A DNA stretch of 8,978 nt from an uncultured Muribaculaceae bacterium (GCA_948788915.1 CAQFOZ010000074.1:1-8978); one strand, 5' to 3'. Numbered from the stretch's first letter, positions 1 through 7,125 are shown. Notes: a model not told the origin generated them from the sequence alone. Numbers and translations are program-made.

Positions 1-248
1 TTCACGATTCCACTATAAACTATATCTAACTAAACTTCGACTCGCAACCTTTCTCACGAAACCTTGTGAGTCTTATCCATATTGCTTTGTACCTAATAAA
101 CGCCTTATATAGGGGATAGTTCTTTATTTTCAGGACTTTAAACTCTATTAACATCGCATTAACATATATAAATAGATAAGTAAGTATTTTAGTAGTTGAG
201 AAAAATTAAGCGATATCTGTATTGTTTTAATCTTGAACTATAAAACTG

Positions 249-341
249 GATCTTTTTGGTTGCTTTCGGCTTGTCGTTCAGTTGCATATAAGTATATGCT
301 CCTTCGTTCCGCGCCAAAATCAACTCAAAAATATCTTCGTT
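249..341. repeat. Candidate intergenic repeat or structured element
   Basis: A block of about 46% G+C (counted over 249-316) sits in flanks that are far more AT-rich. It is bounded by TTTTGG (254-259) and CCAAAA (314-319), which are inverted repeats. Inside lies the perfect dyad GCATATA-AG-TATATGC (284-299), able to form a 6-bp stem with an AAGT loop. Read on the minus strand, part of it gives an open frame containing AYTYMQLNDKPKAT, but that frame has stops on both sides and only an internal ATG. From memory, very similar sequence recurs between genes in Bacteroidales genomes. I cannot verify this here, and the window holds only one copy. Alternatives are a decayed gene fragment or a small RNA. 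Confidence 0.35.
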
Positions 342-497
342 TTATATGTTCATTAATTTATCTCAACTACTTAAATATAAACGATAGTAAGTGTTTAAAA
401 ATCTTTTATGCTTACTGTAGTTTATTTTTTGAATACTTACAACGTAATCCTTATTTATACATTCAAGCAGTTTTAATATTTACAGATTGTTTGTTTG

Positions 498-517
498 TTA
501 AAATGTTAATATTTTAA
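498..517. promoter_or_regulatory. AT-rich dyad upstream of LRR gene promoter
   Basis: TTAAAATGTTAATATTTTAA pairs with its own reverse complement at nine of ten positions; the exception is a G opposite T. It ends 8 bases before the -33 element of the LRR gene promoter, so its centre lies about 55 bases upstream of the expected transcription start. That position would suit an activator site or an UP-like element. The local sequence is so AT-rich that a chance dyad is quite possible. Confidence 0.25.
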
Positions 518-525
518 GAAAAGTG

Positions 526-556
526 TTTGCAATTATAAAAATATACTTTATTTTTG
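526..556 (+). promoter_or_regulatory. Bacteroidetes-type promoter for the LRR gene
   Basis: TTTG at 526-529 is followed by exactly 19 bases and then TATTTTTG at 549-556. This fits the Bacteroidetes primary sigma factor consensus (TTTG near -33, TAnnTTTG near -7). Transcription would start near 561-563, leaving a leader of roughly 50 bases before the ATG at 611. No Shine-Dalgarno sequence is visible in that leader, which is normal for this phylum. Confidence 0.6.
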
Positions 557-610
557 TAATCTATATTTTAAAGGCTTCAACTATATACTATTTCCTAAAT
601 ATTATTGACT

Positions 611-2014
611 ATGAAAAGAAATTTACTTCGTTTTTTTGTAGGCGGTATCATCGCCTTCTGTTGTTTGCCTGTTGCAAATGCGTATGATTTTGTATCCGAT
701 GGCGTGTATTATGACATTATTAGTGGCTCGACTAATGTTATGGTTACTTATAAGGATAAGAACTATAATTCGTATAGTGGAGATGTAGTGATTCCTTCTA
801 CTGTAACCAATAATGGAACCACTTATACTGTTACTGCCCTTGGTAAATATAGTATCCGCAATAGTGCCCAGCTTACGTCCATTATACTTCCTGAATCTCT
901 AAAAGAGATTCAGATGGGATCTTTTAGCAAATGCAATGCATTGATTAAGCTTACAGTCCCGAATTCAGTAGAAACCATCGGAAATCTTGCTATACAGGAT
1001 AATCCTAATTTGAAAGAACTGGTTTTAGGAACAGGAGTCAAGACTATCGGCACCGGTGCCTTTATGGGAAATGTGGCTTTAACAAAAATAGAAATTCCTA
1101 AAGGTGTTACTGAAATTTCATCTAATGTTTTTGCAAATTGCATCGGTCTGACGTCAGTGAATATTCCGGAAAATGTTGCCAAAATCAACGGAACTGCATT
1201 TGCCGGGTGCATTAACCTTAAAAATTTTACTGTTGACCCTGCAAATATAATGTTTGTTGCTGTTGATGGAGTGCTTTTCTCTAAGGACAAAACTGTATTG
1301 GCTGTTTATCCGGGTGGGCGCACAGAGAGTGAATTTACGGTTCCCGAAGGGGTAAAGGAGTTGGGATTTAAGGCTTTCAGTCAACGCTGTATAACAGTGA
1401 AGGGATCTGAGTTTTATGATACATCTTTGAAAACCATAAAATTGCCGTCATCCCTCGAGGTTTTGGGTAATAGCTGCTTTCAGTATTTGGTTGCAATGGA
1501 GTCGATAGACATTCCCGATAAAGTCAATGTTGTCGGTAACCAGACATTCGCACAGTGTACGGCTCTTAAATCAATAGCACTTCCGGCTTCTGTAGAAAAA
1601 ATTGATATTTCAGCATTTTCCGGATGCACTTCATTAAAGGATGTTACATTGGGTTCTGGTCTTACTTCCATAGGAGCTTCGGCTTTTAAAGGGGATTTGG
1701 CATTGGAGACAGTAAAATGTAGCGCGGCAATACCTCCTGTGTGTAAATCCACGTCTTTTGATGCGACAGTGTCTTCTGCAACTCTGATTGTTCCGGAGGC
1801 ATCAATAGGTGCATATAAGGAAGCAGAAGCATGGAAAACATTTGGAACGATAAAAGCTTCAGACGGTGCAGGTATTGGGTCTGTGGAAACGGATTCAAAC
1901 GTGGAAGTACGTGAGATCTATAATGTAAACGGTGTTCGTATCGCAGAGCCTCAATCAGGTATAAATATCATGAAGATGAGCGATGGAACAGTTCGTAAAG
2001 TCATGTTAAAATAG
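611..2014 (+). CDS. Secreted BspA-like leucine-rich repeat protein
   Basis: This 467-residue protein starts at ATG 611; a TTG two codons earlier is less likely. Residues 1-24 form a signal peptide: MKRN, a hydrophobic core, then ANA before the cut. Nine repeats of exactly 23 residues fit the LRR_5/BspA pattern (LxxIxIPxxVxxIGxxAFxxCxx), five at residues 88-202 and four at 273-364. Between them are a non-repeat island with an FSKDKTVLAVYPGG motif (about 207-236) and one degenerate unit (about 239-261). Residues 365-415 are the usual BspA capping region, ending in a GAYKEAEAWKTF-like segment. The tail (about 431-467, EIYNVNGVRI onward) is a small beta-rich module like those ending many Bacteroidales surface proteins. 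BspA relatives bind host proteins or other cells, but the ligand here cannot be read. The protein is exported and probably surface-exposed. The gene is monocistronic, with its own promoter and a hairpin downstream. Confidence 0.9.
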   Translation: MKRNLLRFFVGGIIAFCCLPVANAYDFVSDGVYYDIISGSTNVMVTYKDKNYNSYSGDVVIPSTVTNNGTTYTVTALGKYSIRNSAQLTSIILPESLKEIQMGSFSKCNALIKLTVPNSVETIGNLAIQDNPNLKELVLGTGVKTIGTGAFMGNVALTKIEIPKGVTEISSNVFANCIGLTSVNIPENVAKINGTAFAGCINLKNFTVDPANIMFVAVDGVLFSKDKTVLAVYPGGRTESEFTVPEGVKELGFKAFSQRCITVKGSEFYDTSLKTIKLPSSLEVLGNSCFQYLVAMESIDIPDKVNVVGNQTFAQCTALKSIALPASVEKIDISAFSGCTSLKDVTLGSGLTSIGASAFKGDLALETVKCSAAIPPVCKSTSFDATVSSATLIVPEASIGAYKEAEAWKTFGTIKASDGAGIGSVETDSNVEVREIYNVNGVRIAEPQSGINIMKMSDGTVRKVMLK

Positions 2015-2033
2015 TCGGTAGCAGACAACATGA

Positions 2034-2070
2034 AACCGGGGTGCGAATCAGAAAGATCCGTACCCCGGTT
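2034..2070. terminator. Bidirectional terminator hairpin between convergent genes
   Basis: The arms AACCGGGGTGCG (2034-2045) and CGTACCCCGGTT (2059-2070) pair over 12 bp with one G-U. After a mismatch, ATC and GAT add three pairs around a five-base AGAAA loop. The hairpin begins 19 bases after the LRR stop codon and ends 19 bases before the GTPase stop codon. On the plus strand ATTTAT follows it; on the minus strand TTTCATG follows. The T-tracts are short, but the strong GC stem and convergent position support termination of both genes. Confidence 0.75.
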
Positions 2071-2089
2071 ATTTATAACAAACAATTTC

Positions 2090-3325
2090 TTAATCGAGAC
2101 ATTTGTCAAGTGCCTCGGTAATTGCGGCTTTATCCATGTCTTTCCCGATGAATACTATTTTGTCCATGCGGTCACCATACTTCTCATCCCAGTCACGAAG
2201 TAATCCCGGTTCCTGCTTCAGCAACTCAATCAGCTCTTCTTCCGGAGCTGTAGCGTACCAATATCCGGCTTCCCTGATGCTTTTCTGGGTACCTGCCTGC
2301 TCGAAAAGAATAGACATATCTTTGTTCTGGCTGAAATAGAGGACTCCTTTTGCGCGAATTACACTCTTTGGCCATTCGATATTCACAAACCGATCGAATT
2401 TATTGAAATTAAACGGGCGACGGCGCATATATACAAATGTGCCTATTCCATATTCTTCTGCTTCTCCTTCATCGTGGTGATGATGGTGGTGATGATGACC
2501 ATGACTTTCATGCTCGTGTTCGTGTTCATGCTCATGTTCATGATTATGTTCATGTTCATGTTCGTCAGCATCATGTATGTCGGCATTTTCTATTTCCCGC
2601 ACCCATGTGGCGGATGTTGCGGTACGCTCAAAGTCGAAAACTCCGGTATATAGAATTTCGGAAAGGTCTATGTCACAATAATTGCAATCATAAATGGCCG
2701 CACCAGGTTGCAAAGCTTTGATAACGGATTTAATTTCACCGGCATCATTTTTGTCTACCTCATCGATCTTGTTAAGAAGAATTATATTGCAAAACTCTAT
2801 TTGCTGAATCACGAGATTCTCAATATCTTCCTCATCAATGGATTGGGATTTAAGGGACCGCCCGCAACCAAATTCGTCTTTCATCCGAAGTGCATCTACT
2901 ACGGTGACGATACAGTCAAGATGTGGGCGTATGATATCAGTCCTTTCCGGATTGACAGACTGCTCCATCTGGCATATTGTCTGGGCTATCGGACTTGGTT
3001 CACAGATTCCGCTTGCCTCAATGACAATATAATCGAATCTTGCAGATTCTATGAGTTCTGAGATCTGTTGCATCAGATCTGTCCGTAGTGTGCAGCAGAT
3101 ACAACCGTTTTGCAAAGCCACAAGATCACCGTTGTCTCCTTGTCCGACAATGCCACCTTTTTGTATCAGGTCAGCATCTATGTTGACTTCGCCGATATCG
3201 TTTACTATAACGGCAAACCTGATTCCACGTTCATTCGCAAGAATACGATTCAACAAAGTTGTCTTCCCGCTCCCAAGATAGCCTGTCAACAAAAGCACAG
3301 GCATAATATTTTCAGGATATTTCAT
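2090..3325 (-). CDS. COG0523/CobW-family metallochaperone GTPase with His-rich loop
   Basis: This 411-residue cytoplasmic P-loop GTPase belongs to the G3E family that delivers metal ions to target proteins (CobW, YjiA, ZNG1 relatives). The Walker A motif GYLGSGKTT is at 15-23. The family's metal-binding CxCC motif (GCICC) is at 74-78, EASG at 103-106 and the guanine-specificity motif NKID at 185-188. A CobW C-terminal domain follows from about 295 to 405. Between the domains, residues 251-284 contain 19 histidines alternating with glutamate and ending in HHHHHHHH, a likely zinc or other divalent-metal buffer. The gene follows the AlkD-like gene after only 5 bases and is last in the unit. No Zur-type operator is apparent next to it. 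The exact client protein and metal cannot be read; zinc is the best guess. A cobalamin role is unlikely because no cobalamin genes are nearby. Confidence 0.9.
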   Translation of the reverse strand: MKYPENIMPVLLLTGYLGSGKTTLLNRILANERGIRFAVIVNDIGEVNIDADLIQKGGIVGQGDNGDLVALQNGCICCTLRTDLMQQISELIESARFDYIVIEASGICEPSPIAQTICQMEQSVNPERTDIIRPHLDCIVTVVDALRMKDEFGCGRSLKSQSIDEEDIENLVIQQIEFCNIILLNKIDEVDKNDAGEIKSVIKALQPGAAIYDCNYCDIDLSEILYTGVFDFERTATSATWVREIENADIHDADEHEHEHNHEHEHEHEHEHESHGHHHHHHHHDEGEAEEYGIGTFVYMRRRPFNFNKFDRFVNIEWPKSVIRAKGVLYFSQNKDMSILFEQAGTQKSIREAGYWYATAPEEELIELLKQEPGLLRDWDEKYGDRMDKIVFIGKDMDKAAITEALDKCLD

Positions 3326-3330
3326 ATAAT

Positions 3331-3744
3331 TTACTCTAAATGTCTTTTCAGGGAGTTGACGGCATACTTCGGTATGCCATTGTCTTCTTTCTCCATTTCG
3401 TTCAACAGGCTTTCTGCAAAATCAAGACGTCTGAATATTCTGAATGCCAACATGTCGGCCTCTTCCTGTGTCAGGACATCCGATGCAAGTTCGAGCGCCA
3501 TCCTCATATCCACGCTTTCAAGAGGGAAAAGATAGCTGGCAAGAAGTCTTGATTCCCTGACATTACGGTCCTCCCATAATTCCATGGCTAATTCCACAGA
3601 AGGTGTAAATTTGCTTGCTATTCCTGCTATCTGTGGAATCTGGAGACCGAATATAACCTTATAATGCATTCCCGCCTTGCGCAGGGTATCGGCTATGATC
3701 CCATTACGCAAGGCGAAGAATTCCTTTTTTATTTCGTTAAGCAT
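3331..3744 (-). CDS. Short AlkD-like (DNA alkylation repair-type) helical protein
   Basis: This is a 137-residue protein from ATG 3744. A TTG at 3756, directly after the upstream stop codon, would add four residues but is less likely. It has no signal peptide or membrane segment. The sequence reads as successive amphipathic helices: FFALRNG at 9-15, FGLQIPQI at 32-39, LWEDRNVRESRLLAS at 56-70 and ADMLAFRIFRRLDFAE at 96-111. The layout recalls the HEAT-like repeats of AlkD-family DNA glycosylases, particularly the LW...RExRLLA segment. AlkD proteins usually have over 200 residues, so this one lacks the C-terminal part, and I cannot point to catalytic residues. It may have lost glycosylase activity. 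It lies 12 bases after the M49 gene and 5 before the GTPase gene, so it is surely co-transcribed with them. Fold assignment is moderate and function uncertain. Confidence 0.6.
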   Translation of the reverse strand: MLNEIKKEFFALRNGIIADTLRKAGMHYKVIFGLQIPQIAGIASKFTPSVELAMELWEDRNVRESRLLASYLFPLESVDMRMALELASDVLTQEEADMLAFRIFRRLDFAESLLNEMEKEDNGIPKYAVNSLKRHLE

Positions 3745-3756
3745 AACTGTTTCCAA

Positions 3757-5823
3757 TTATTTGGAGCACACGGAATGCGCTTTTTTCGTCAGCGGTGAGT
3801 AGTCGCGGCTGAGACGAAGCATTTGCTGTACATAATCTTCCGGATAAGAGATCGTGATATCAGTAATCTCTCCTTTTTCGTTAATAACCGGGGTGTAAAC
3901 CGGATTGATAAATCCACGATATGGAGGTATGTCAAGTTTGGAGAAGCGGTTGAGCACCTCTTTGTGTAGTTTAGGATCTACTTTTACAGCATACTTCTGG
4001 ACAAGTTCATTGCCACTCTTGTAGTCTCCCTCGCTTTTGATACGCTGAACCTCTGCAAGCAACTCACCGAGAAGTTCTCTCATCTTCGGATAATCGTTGA
4101 TTTTAACATATGTCTTGCCTCCTTTCTTTGTCAGCTCAACAACATCTTTTCCGCCTTTGGCTTTCTTTTTGCCATGCTGGTATACCCATTGTGCGATCAG
4201 TTGACGGTTACGCATGTGAGCCTCCTCAACGTTTTTGCCGAGTTCGATACGGTTAAGCTGTGTCATGAGTCCGTTAAGGATATATTTGTAATATTCGGCT
4301 TTGTATGCCTCCGGATTGTCAAGTATGCCAAGCTCTAACAGTTTTGGATCTGCAAGATAATACAACGCGAACAGGTCTGCGCGGGCTTCCTCCAGTGTGG
4401 AGCCGTGTTCCTTGAGGGCATCCGGATCAACACCGGGCAGGAGTTTGCCCGAACCGTGACCGAGACACTCATGGAGATCCGTGTGGAGCATGTCTGTGAT
4501 GTAAAGATAATTCTCCAGTAAATTACGGGTATTGGCATCAATTACAAACTCCTCGTTGAAACCATTGCCATGACTTGCCATGTCATATGCTTCCGTTATG
4601 TTTTCAAGTGTCACGGATTTGGATCCGTGCTGGGCACGTATCCAGTTGGAATTTGGAAGATTGATTCCTATGGCTGTTGCCGGGAATGCATCCCCGGAAA
4701 GCATTGCGGCTGTAATAACCTTTGCGGAAACACCTTTTACCTTGTCTTTCTTGAAACGCTTGTCGACAGGGGAGTTGTCTTCAAACCATTGGGCGTTGCG
4801 GGATATTGTCTCTGTACGGGCTGAAGATTTTGTATTTCTGAAATTCACATACGATTCCCATGCTCCGGTCATGCCAAGTGGGTCTCCGTAGCTCTCAATA
4901 AACCCGTTGACGAAGTCTATATCGGATTTTGTGTCTTCTGCCCATAGAATTGAATACTCGTCAAATAAACGAAGATCTCCTGTGATATAGTAATCTATGA
5001 GCTTTGTGATATATGCTTTCTGGGCATCGTTCTCGGCAACTTCTTTTGCCTTTTCGAGATAATATATAATTTGAGCTATGGCCGGCCCGTACAGACCTGT
5101 GAGGTTGTAACGCAGCTCTTTGAGTTTGCCGTTTTCTTTTACGACTTTTGAGTTAAGACCATAAGACACCGGGGTGGGATCGGACGGGTCTTTCATATTG
5201 TTATAAAACTCCTCGACTTCAGCCTGTGTCACGCCTTCGCCATAAAGATTATTGGCAGAGGTGGCCACAACGTCTTGTGTGCCATCCTGGTTTACACGCT
5301 TAGGCATTACAGTGGGATCAAAAATCACCGGTGTAATGGTTGCAAGGAATTGTTCTCGGGTCTGTCCCGGGGCAAGCGGAAGACAGCAGTCATGAAGTTT
5401 GCCAACCTGTTCCTCAAAGAACGATTGAGAGAATTCCGGTTGGAATTTATCAGTGGAATAATGGTGGTGCAACCCGTTGCCGAACCATACGAGTTTGAGA
5501 TATTTTTCAAAAGCTTTGAAATCTGCGGAATTTTTGTCCCCGTTATATTTCGTATAAATCTTTTCGAGCAGCTGGCGAATCTGCAGATTGTATTTACCAT
5601 TTTGATCCCAGATTATGTCCCGGCCCATTTGTGCCGCTTCAGAAAGATAATAAAGCATTTTCTTCTGTTCAAGAGACAGACGGGAATATTCGGGCACTTC
5701 GTAGCGAAGCACTTCGATATCACCGAATCGGTCAACGTGGAAATTGAAATTTTTGTCTTCCACGGCGTTTGAATTAGCTGATACCATTGTAGCGAGTATT
5801 AAAGCTGGAAATAGTTTTTTCAT
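3757..5823 (-). CDS. Exported M49 dipeptidyl-peptidase III-type zinc metallopeptidase
   Basis: This 688-residue protein belongs to peptidase family M49, which removes dipeptides from the N-termini of oligopeptides. The zinc motif HECLGH is at 451-456: His451 and His456 should bind zinc and Glu452 should activate water. The second motif EEARAD is at 478-483, with Glu479 the expected third ligand. The 22-residue spacing between motifs is shorter than in human DPP III, and both it and the EEARAD form match, from memory, the Bacteroides-type enzyme. Residues 1-20 are a signal peptide (MKK, hydrophobic stretch, SNA before the cut) without a convincing lipobox, so the enzyme probably acts in the periplasm, unlike cytosolic eukaryotic DPP III. 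Likely role: trimming imported peptides for amino-acid use. It starts at ATG 5823, 33 bases after rlmI, and is followed by the AlkD-like gene after 12 bases. Confidence 0.9.
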   Translation of the reverse strand: MKKLFPALILATMVSANSNAVEDKNFNFHVDRFGDIEVLRYEVPEYSRLSLEQKKMLYYLSEAAQMGRDIIWDQNGKYNLQIRQLLEKIYTKYNGDKNSADFKAFEKYLKLVWFGNGLHHHYSTDKFQPEFSQSFFEEQVGKLHDCCLPLAPGQTREQFLATITPVIFDPTVMPKRVNQDGTQDVVATSANNLYGEGVTQAEVEEFYNNMKDPSDPTPVSYGLNSKVVKENGKLKELRYNLTGLYGPAIAQIIYYLEKAKEVAENDAQKAYITKLIDYYITGDLRLFDEYSILWAEDTKSDIDFVNGFIESYGDPLGMTGAWESYVNFRNTKSSARTETISRNAQWFEDNSPVDKRFKKDKVKGVSAKVITAAMLSGDAFPATAIGINLPNSNWIRAQHGSKSVTLENITEAYDMASHGNGFNEEFVIDANTRNLLENYLYITDMLHTDLHECLGHGSGKLLPGVDPDALKEHGSTLEEARADLFALYYLADPKLLELGILDNPEAYKAEYYKYILNGLMTQLNRIELGKNVEEAHMRNRQLIAQWVYQHGKKKAKGGKDVVELTKKGGKTYVKINDYPKMRELLGELLAEVQRIKSEGDYKSGNELVQKYAVKVDPKLHKEVLNRFSKLDIPPYRGFINPVYTPVINEKGEITDITISYPEDYVQQMLRLSRDYSPLTKKAHSVCSK

Positions 5824-5856
5824 ATGATAGGTTGTTAAAATTAATTCTATGAATTA

Positions 5857-7038
5857 TTATTCCACATATAGCACAAGACCTTTGAGATATTCTCCTTCCG
5901 GGTGTGATATGTCGACAGGATGGTCTGCCGGCTGTGAGAGTTGATAGAGTATTCTTACTTTTCTGCCGGATTTGGCTGCTGCTGTAAATACAGCCATACG
6001 GAACATATCTTTTGTGATAGCCTGTGAACAGGAGAAAGTGAACAGCACACCTCCTTTTTTTATTTTCTCAAAAGCCTTGGCGTTGAGTTTGCGGTAGCCG
6101 ATAAGCCCGTTCTTTATCGCGCTTCTGTGTTTTGCAAATGCAGGAGGGTCGAGAATAATCAGGTCATATTTATCTTTCTCCATATCCGCCAAAAACTTAA
6201 AAGCATCGGTGTCATAAGTGTGATGTCTGGAGTCATCAGGAAAATTCAGCATTATATTGGCATCGGTGAGTGCGGCTGCCTTAGAAGATGAATCTACTGA
6301 ATCCACTGATTTTGCACCTCCGCGCATTGCGTATACCGAGAATCCTCCTGTATAGCAGAACATGTTCAGTACTGTGCGACCGGATGCGAATCGTTCGAGA
6401 AGGCTACGGTTCTCACGTTGGTCAACAAAGAAGCCTGTTTTTTGTCCCTTGAGCCAGTCTATGTTGAACTGTAAGCCGTTCTCAATCGCGATATTGCCGT
6501 CGTAACTGCCGATCAGATATTCGTTATCCGGATCAAGATGAGCTTTATATGGTAAAGTTGTGTCGCTTTTGTAATACACGTTGCGTATCCTGGCATTTGG
6601 AATCATTGTCAGAGCTTCGGCAATCTTATGCCGTGCGAAATGCATTCCCGGAGAATGAGCCTGCATCACGGCCGTATCACCATATATATCGACTACAAGA
6701 CCCGGTAGAAAGTCTCCTTCTCCGTGTACAAGCCGGTAACAATTATTGTCAGGGCGGATAAGATTGAGATTTTCCCGAAGTCTGTAAGCTGATTCAAGAC
6801 GACGGGCATAGAAGTCTTCTGTAAGATGATCCGTACCGAACTCCAGGATTCTCACCGTTATACTTCCGATCTGGTAATGTCCTGTGCCGAGTATGTCTCC
6901 CTTGGAGCTGCTGACACACACTTCATCTCCCTCCTCGATCCCCTCCGGGATGTTTGAGACAGCACCGGAGAAAATCCACGGGTGGTGCCGGAAAACAGAC
7001 TCTTCTTTGCCTGGTTTAAGTTTTATGATTTTAGTCAT
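5857..7038 (-). CDS. rlmI: RlmI-type class I rRNA methyltransferase (PUA plus SAM domain)
   Basis: This 393-residue protein nearly equals E. coli RlmI in length; RlmI makes 5-methylcytosine at position 1962 of 23S rRNA using S-adenosylmethionine. An N-terminal PUA RNA-binding domain covers about residues 1-75 (KPGKEESVFRHHPWIFSGAV at 8-27). A linker domain precedes the Rossmann methyltransferase domain. KTGFFVDQREN is at 200-210, the SAM-binding VLNMFCYTGGFS at 223-234, DPPAFAK at 297-303 and FSCSQ at 335-339 with a conserved cysteine. All expected motifs are intact. The gene begins 67 bases after rseP, a gap containing a possible promoter and a palindrome, and ends 33 bases before the peptidase gene. 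The family also includes proteins of uncertain target, so the exact modified base is inferred. Confidence 0.88.
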   Translation of the reverse strand: MTKIIKLKPGKEESVFRHHPWIFSGAVSNIPEGIEEGDEVCVSSSKGDILGTGHYQIGSITVRILEFGTDHLTEDFYARRLESAYRLRENLNLIRPDNNCYRLVHGEGDFLPGLVVDIYGDTAVMQAHSPGMHFARHKIAEALTMIPNARIRNVYYKSDTTLPYKAHLDPDNEYLIGSYDGNIAIENGLQFNIDWLKGQKTGFFVDQRENRSLLERFASGRTVLNMFCYTGGFSVYAMRGGAKSVDSVDSSSKAAALTDANIMLNFPDDSRHHTYDTDAFKFLADMEKDKYDLIILDPPAFAKHRSAIKNGLIGYRKLNAKAFEKIKKGGVLFTFSCSQAITKDMFRMAVFTAAAKSGRKVRILYQLSQPADHPVDISHPEGEYLKGLVLYVE

Positions 7039-7062
7039 GACTGACTTGATTTAGAAGTTGGT

Positions 7063-7096
7063 ATAAGTAAGCATTCAAATTTGAACACTTACTTAT
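7063..7096. promoter_or_regulatory. Large two-part palindrome between rseP and rlmI
   Basis: The outer arms ATAAGTAAG (7063-7071) and CTTACTTAT (7088-7096) pair perfectly over 9 bp. Inside is the perfect palindrome TTCAAATTTGAA (7074-7085), separated from each outer arm by an unpaired CA. No T-tract follows in the direction of transcription, so a simple terminator is unlikely. It begins one base past the proposed -7 element of rlmI, so it would cover the transcription start, as expected for an operator or a 5' leader structure. Confidence 0.5.
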
Positions 7097-7125
7097 CAAA
7101 TGTATTTATTTGAACAGACGTACAA
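7097..7125 (-). promoter_or_regulatory. Possible promoter for rlmI and downstream genes
   Basis: On the minus strand TACATTTG (7104-7097) matches the Bacteroidetes -7 consensus TAnnTTTG. TTG at 7125-7123, inside the 3' end of rseP, lies 18 bases upstream and could be a weak -33 element. The expected start of transcription falls inside the adjacent palindrome. The -33 match is incomplete, so this may instead be fortuitous sequence within an operon. Confidence 0.35.

Larger units (their letters stand above)
1..525. other. AT-rich intergenic stretch, no convincing gene
   Basis: No reading frame here looks like a real protein. The longest plus-strand frame (233-517) opens only with TTG, has low-complexity AT-driven composition (many I, L, Y, F, N, K) and resembles no family I know. 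The stretch holds a GC-richer island at about 249-341 and an AT-rich dyad at 498-517, both listed separately. A small hairpin (CTCAC at 53-57 with GTGAG at 66-70) has no T-run. I recognise no tRNA or known structured RNA. The region probably serves as the upstream intergenic and regulatory region of the LRR gene, plus whatever flanks the neighbour off the left edge. Confidence 0.6.

Noticed and set aside
53..70. Small hairpin CTCAC/GTGAG as a terminator of a gene off the left edge
   Set aside because: Only five base pairs, an eight-base loop, no T-run and no visible gene end beside it.
176..184. A second copy of ATAAGTAAG, the outer arm of the palindrome at 7063-7096
   Set aside because: No matching opposite arm lies nearby, and a nine-base AT-rich match in about 9 kb can easily arise by chance.
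233..517. A 94-residue open frame on the plus strand upstream of the LRR gene
   Set aside because: It opens with TTG, has AT-driven low-complexity composition, runs through the GC-richer island and the dyad, and resembles no protein family.
2474..2575. Hexameric repeats that could suggest a CRISPR-like or satellite array
   Set aside because: The repeats are in frame, encode the His/Glu loop and have no spacers.
2437..2721. Plus-strand open frame rich in His and Val opposite the GTPase gene
   Set aside because: It is the antisense reading of the histidine-rich tract of a clearly coding minus-strand gene.
5842..5856. Inverted repeat TAATTC/GAATTA between rlmI and the peptidase gene
   Set aside because: Six AT-rich pairs with a three-base loop overlapping the stop codon, too weak for a terminator, with no promoter elements beside it.
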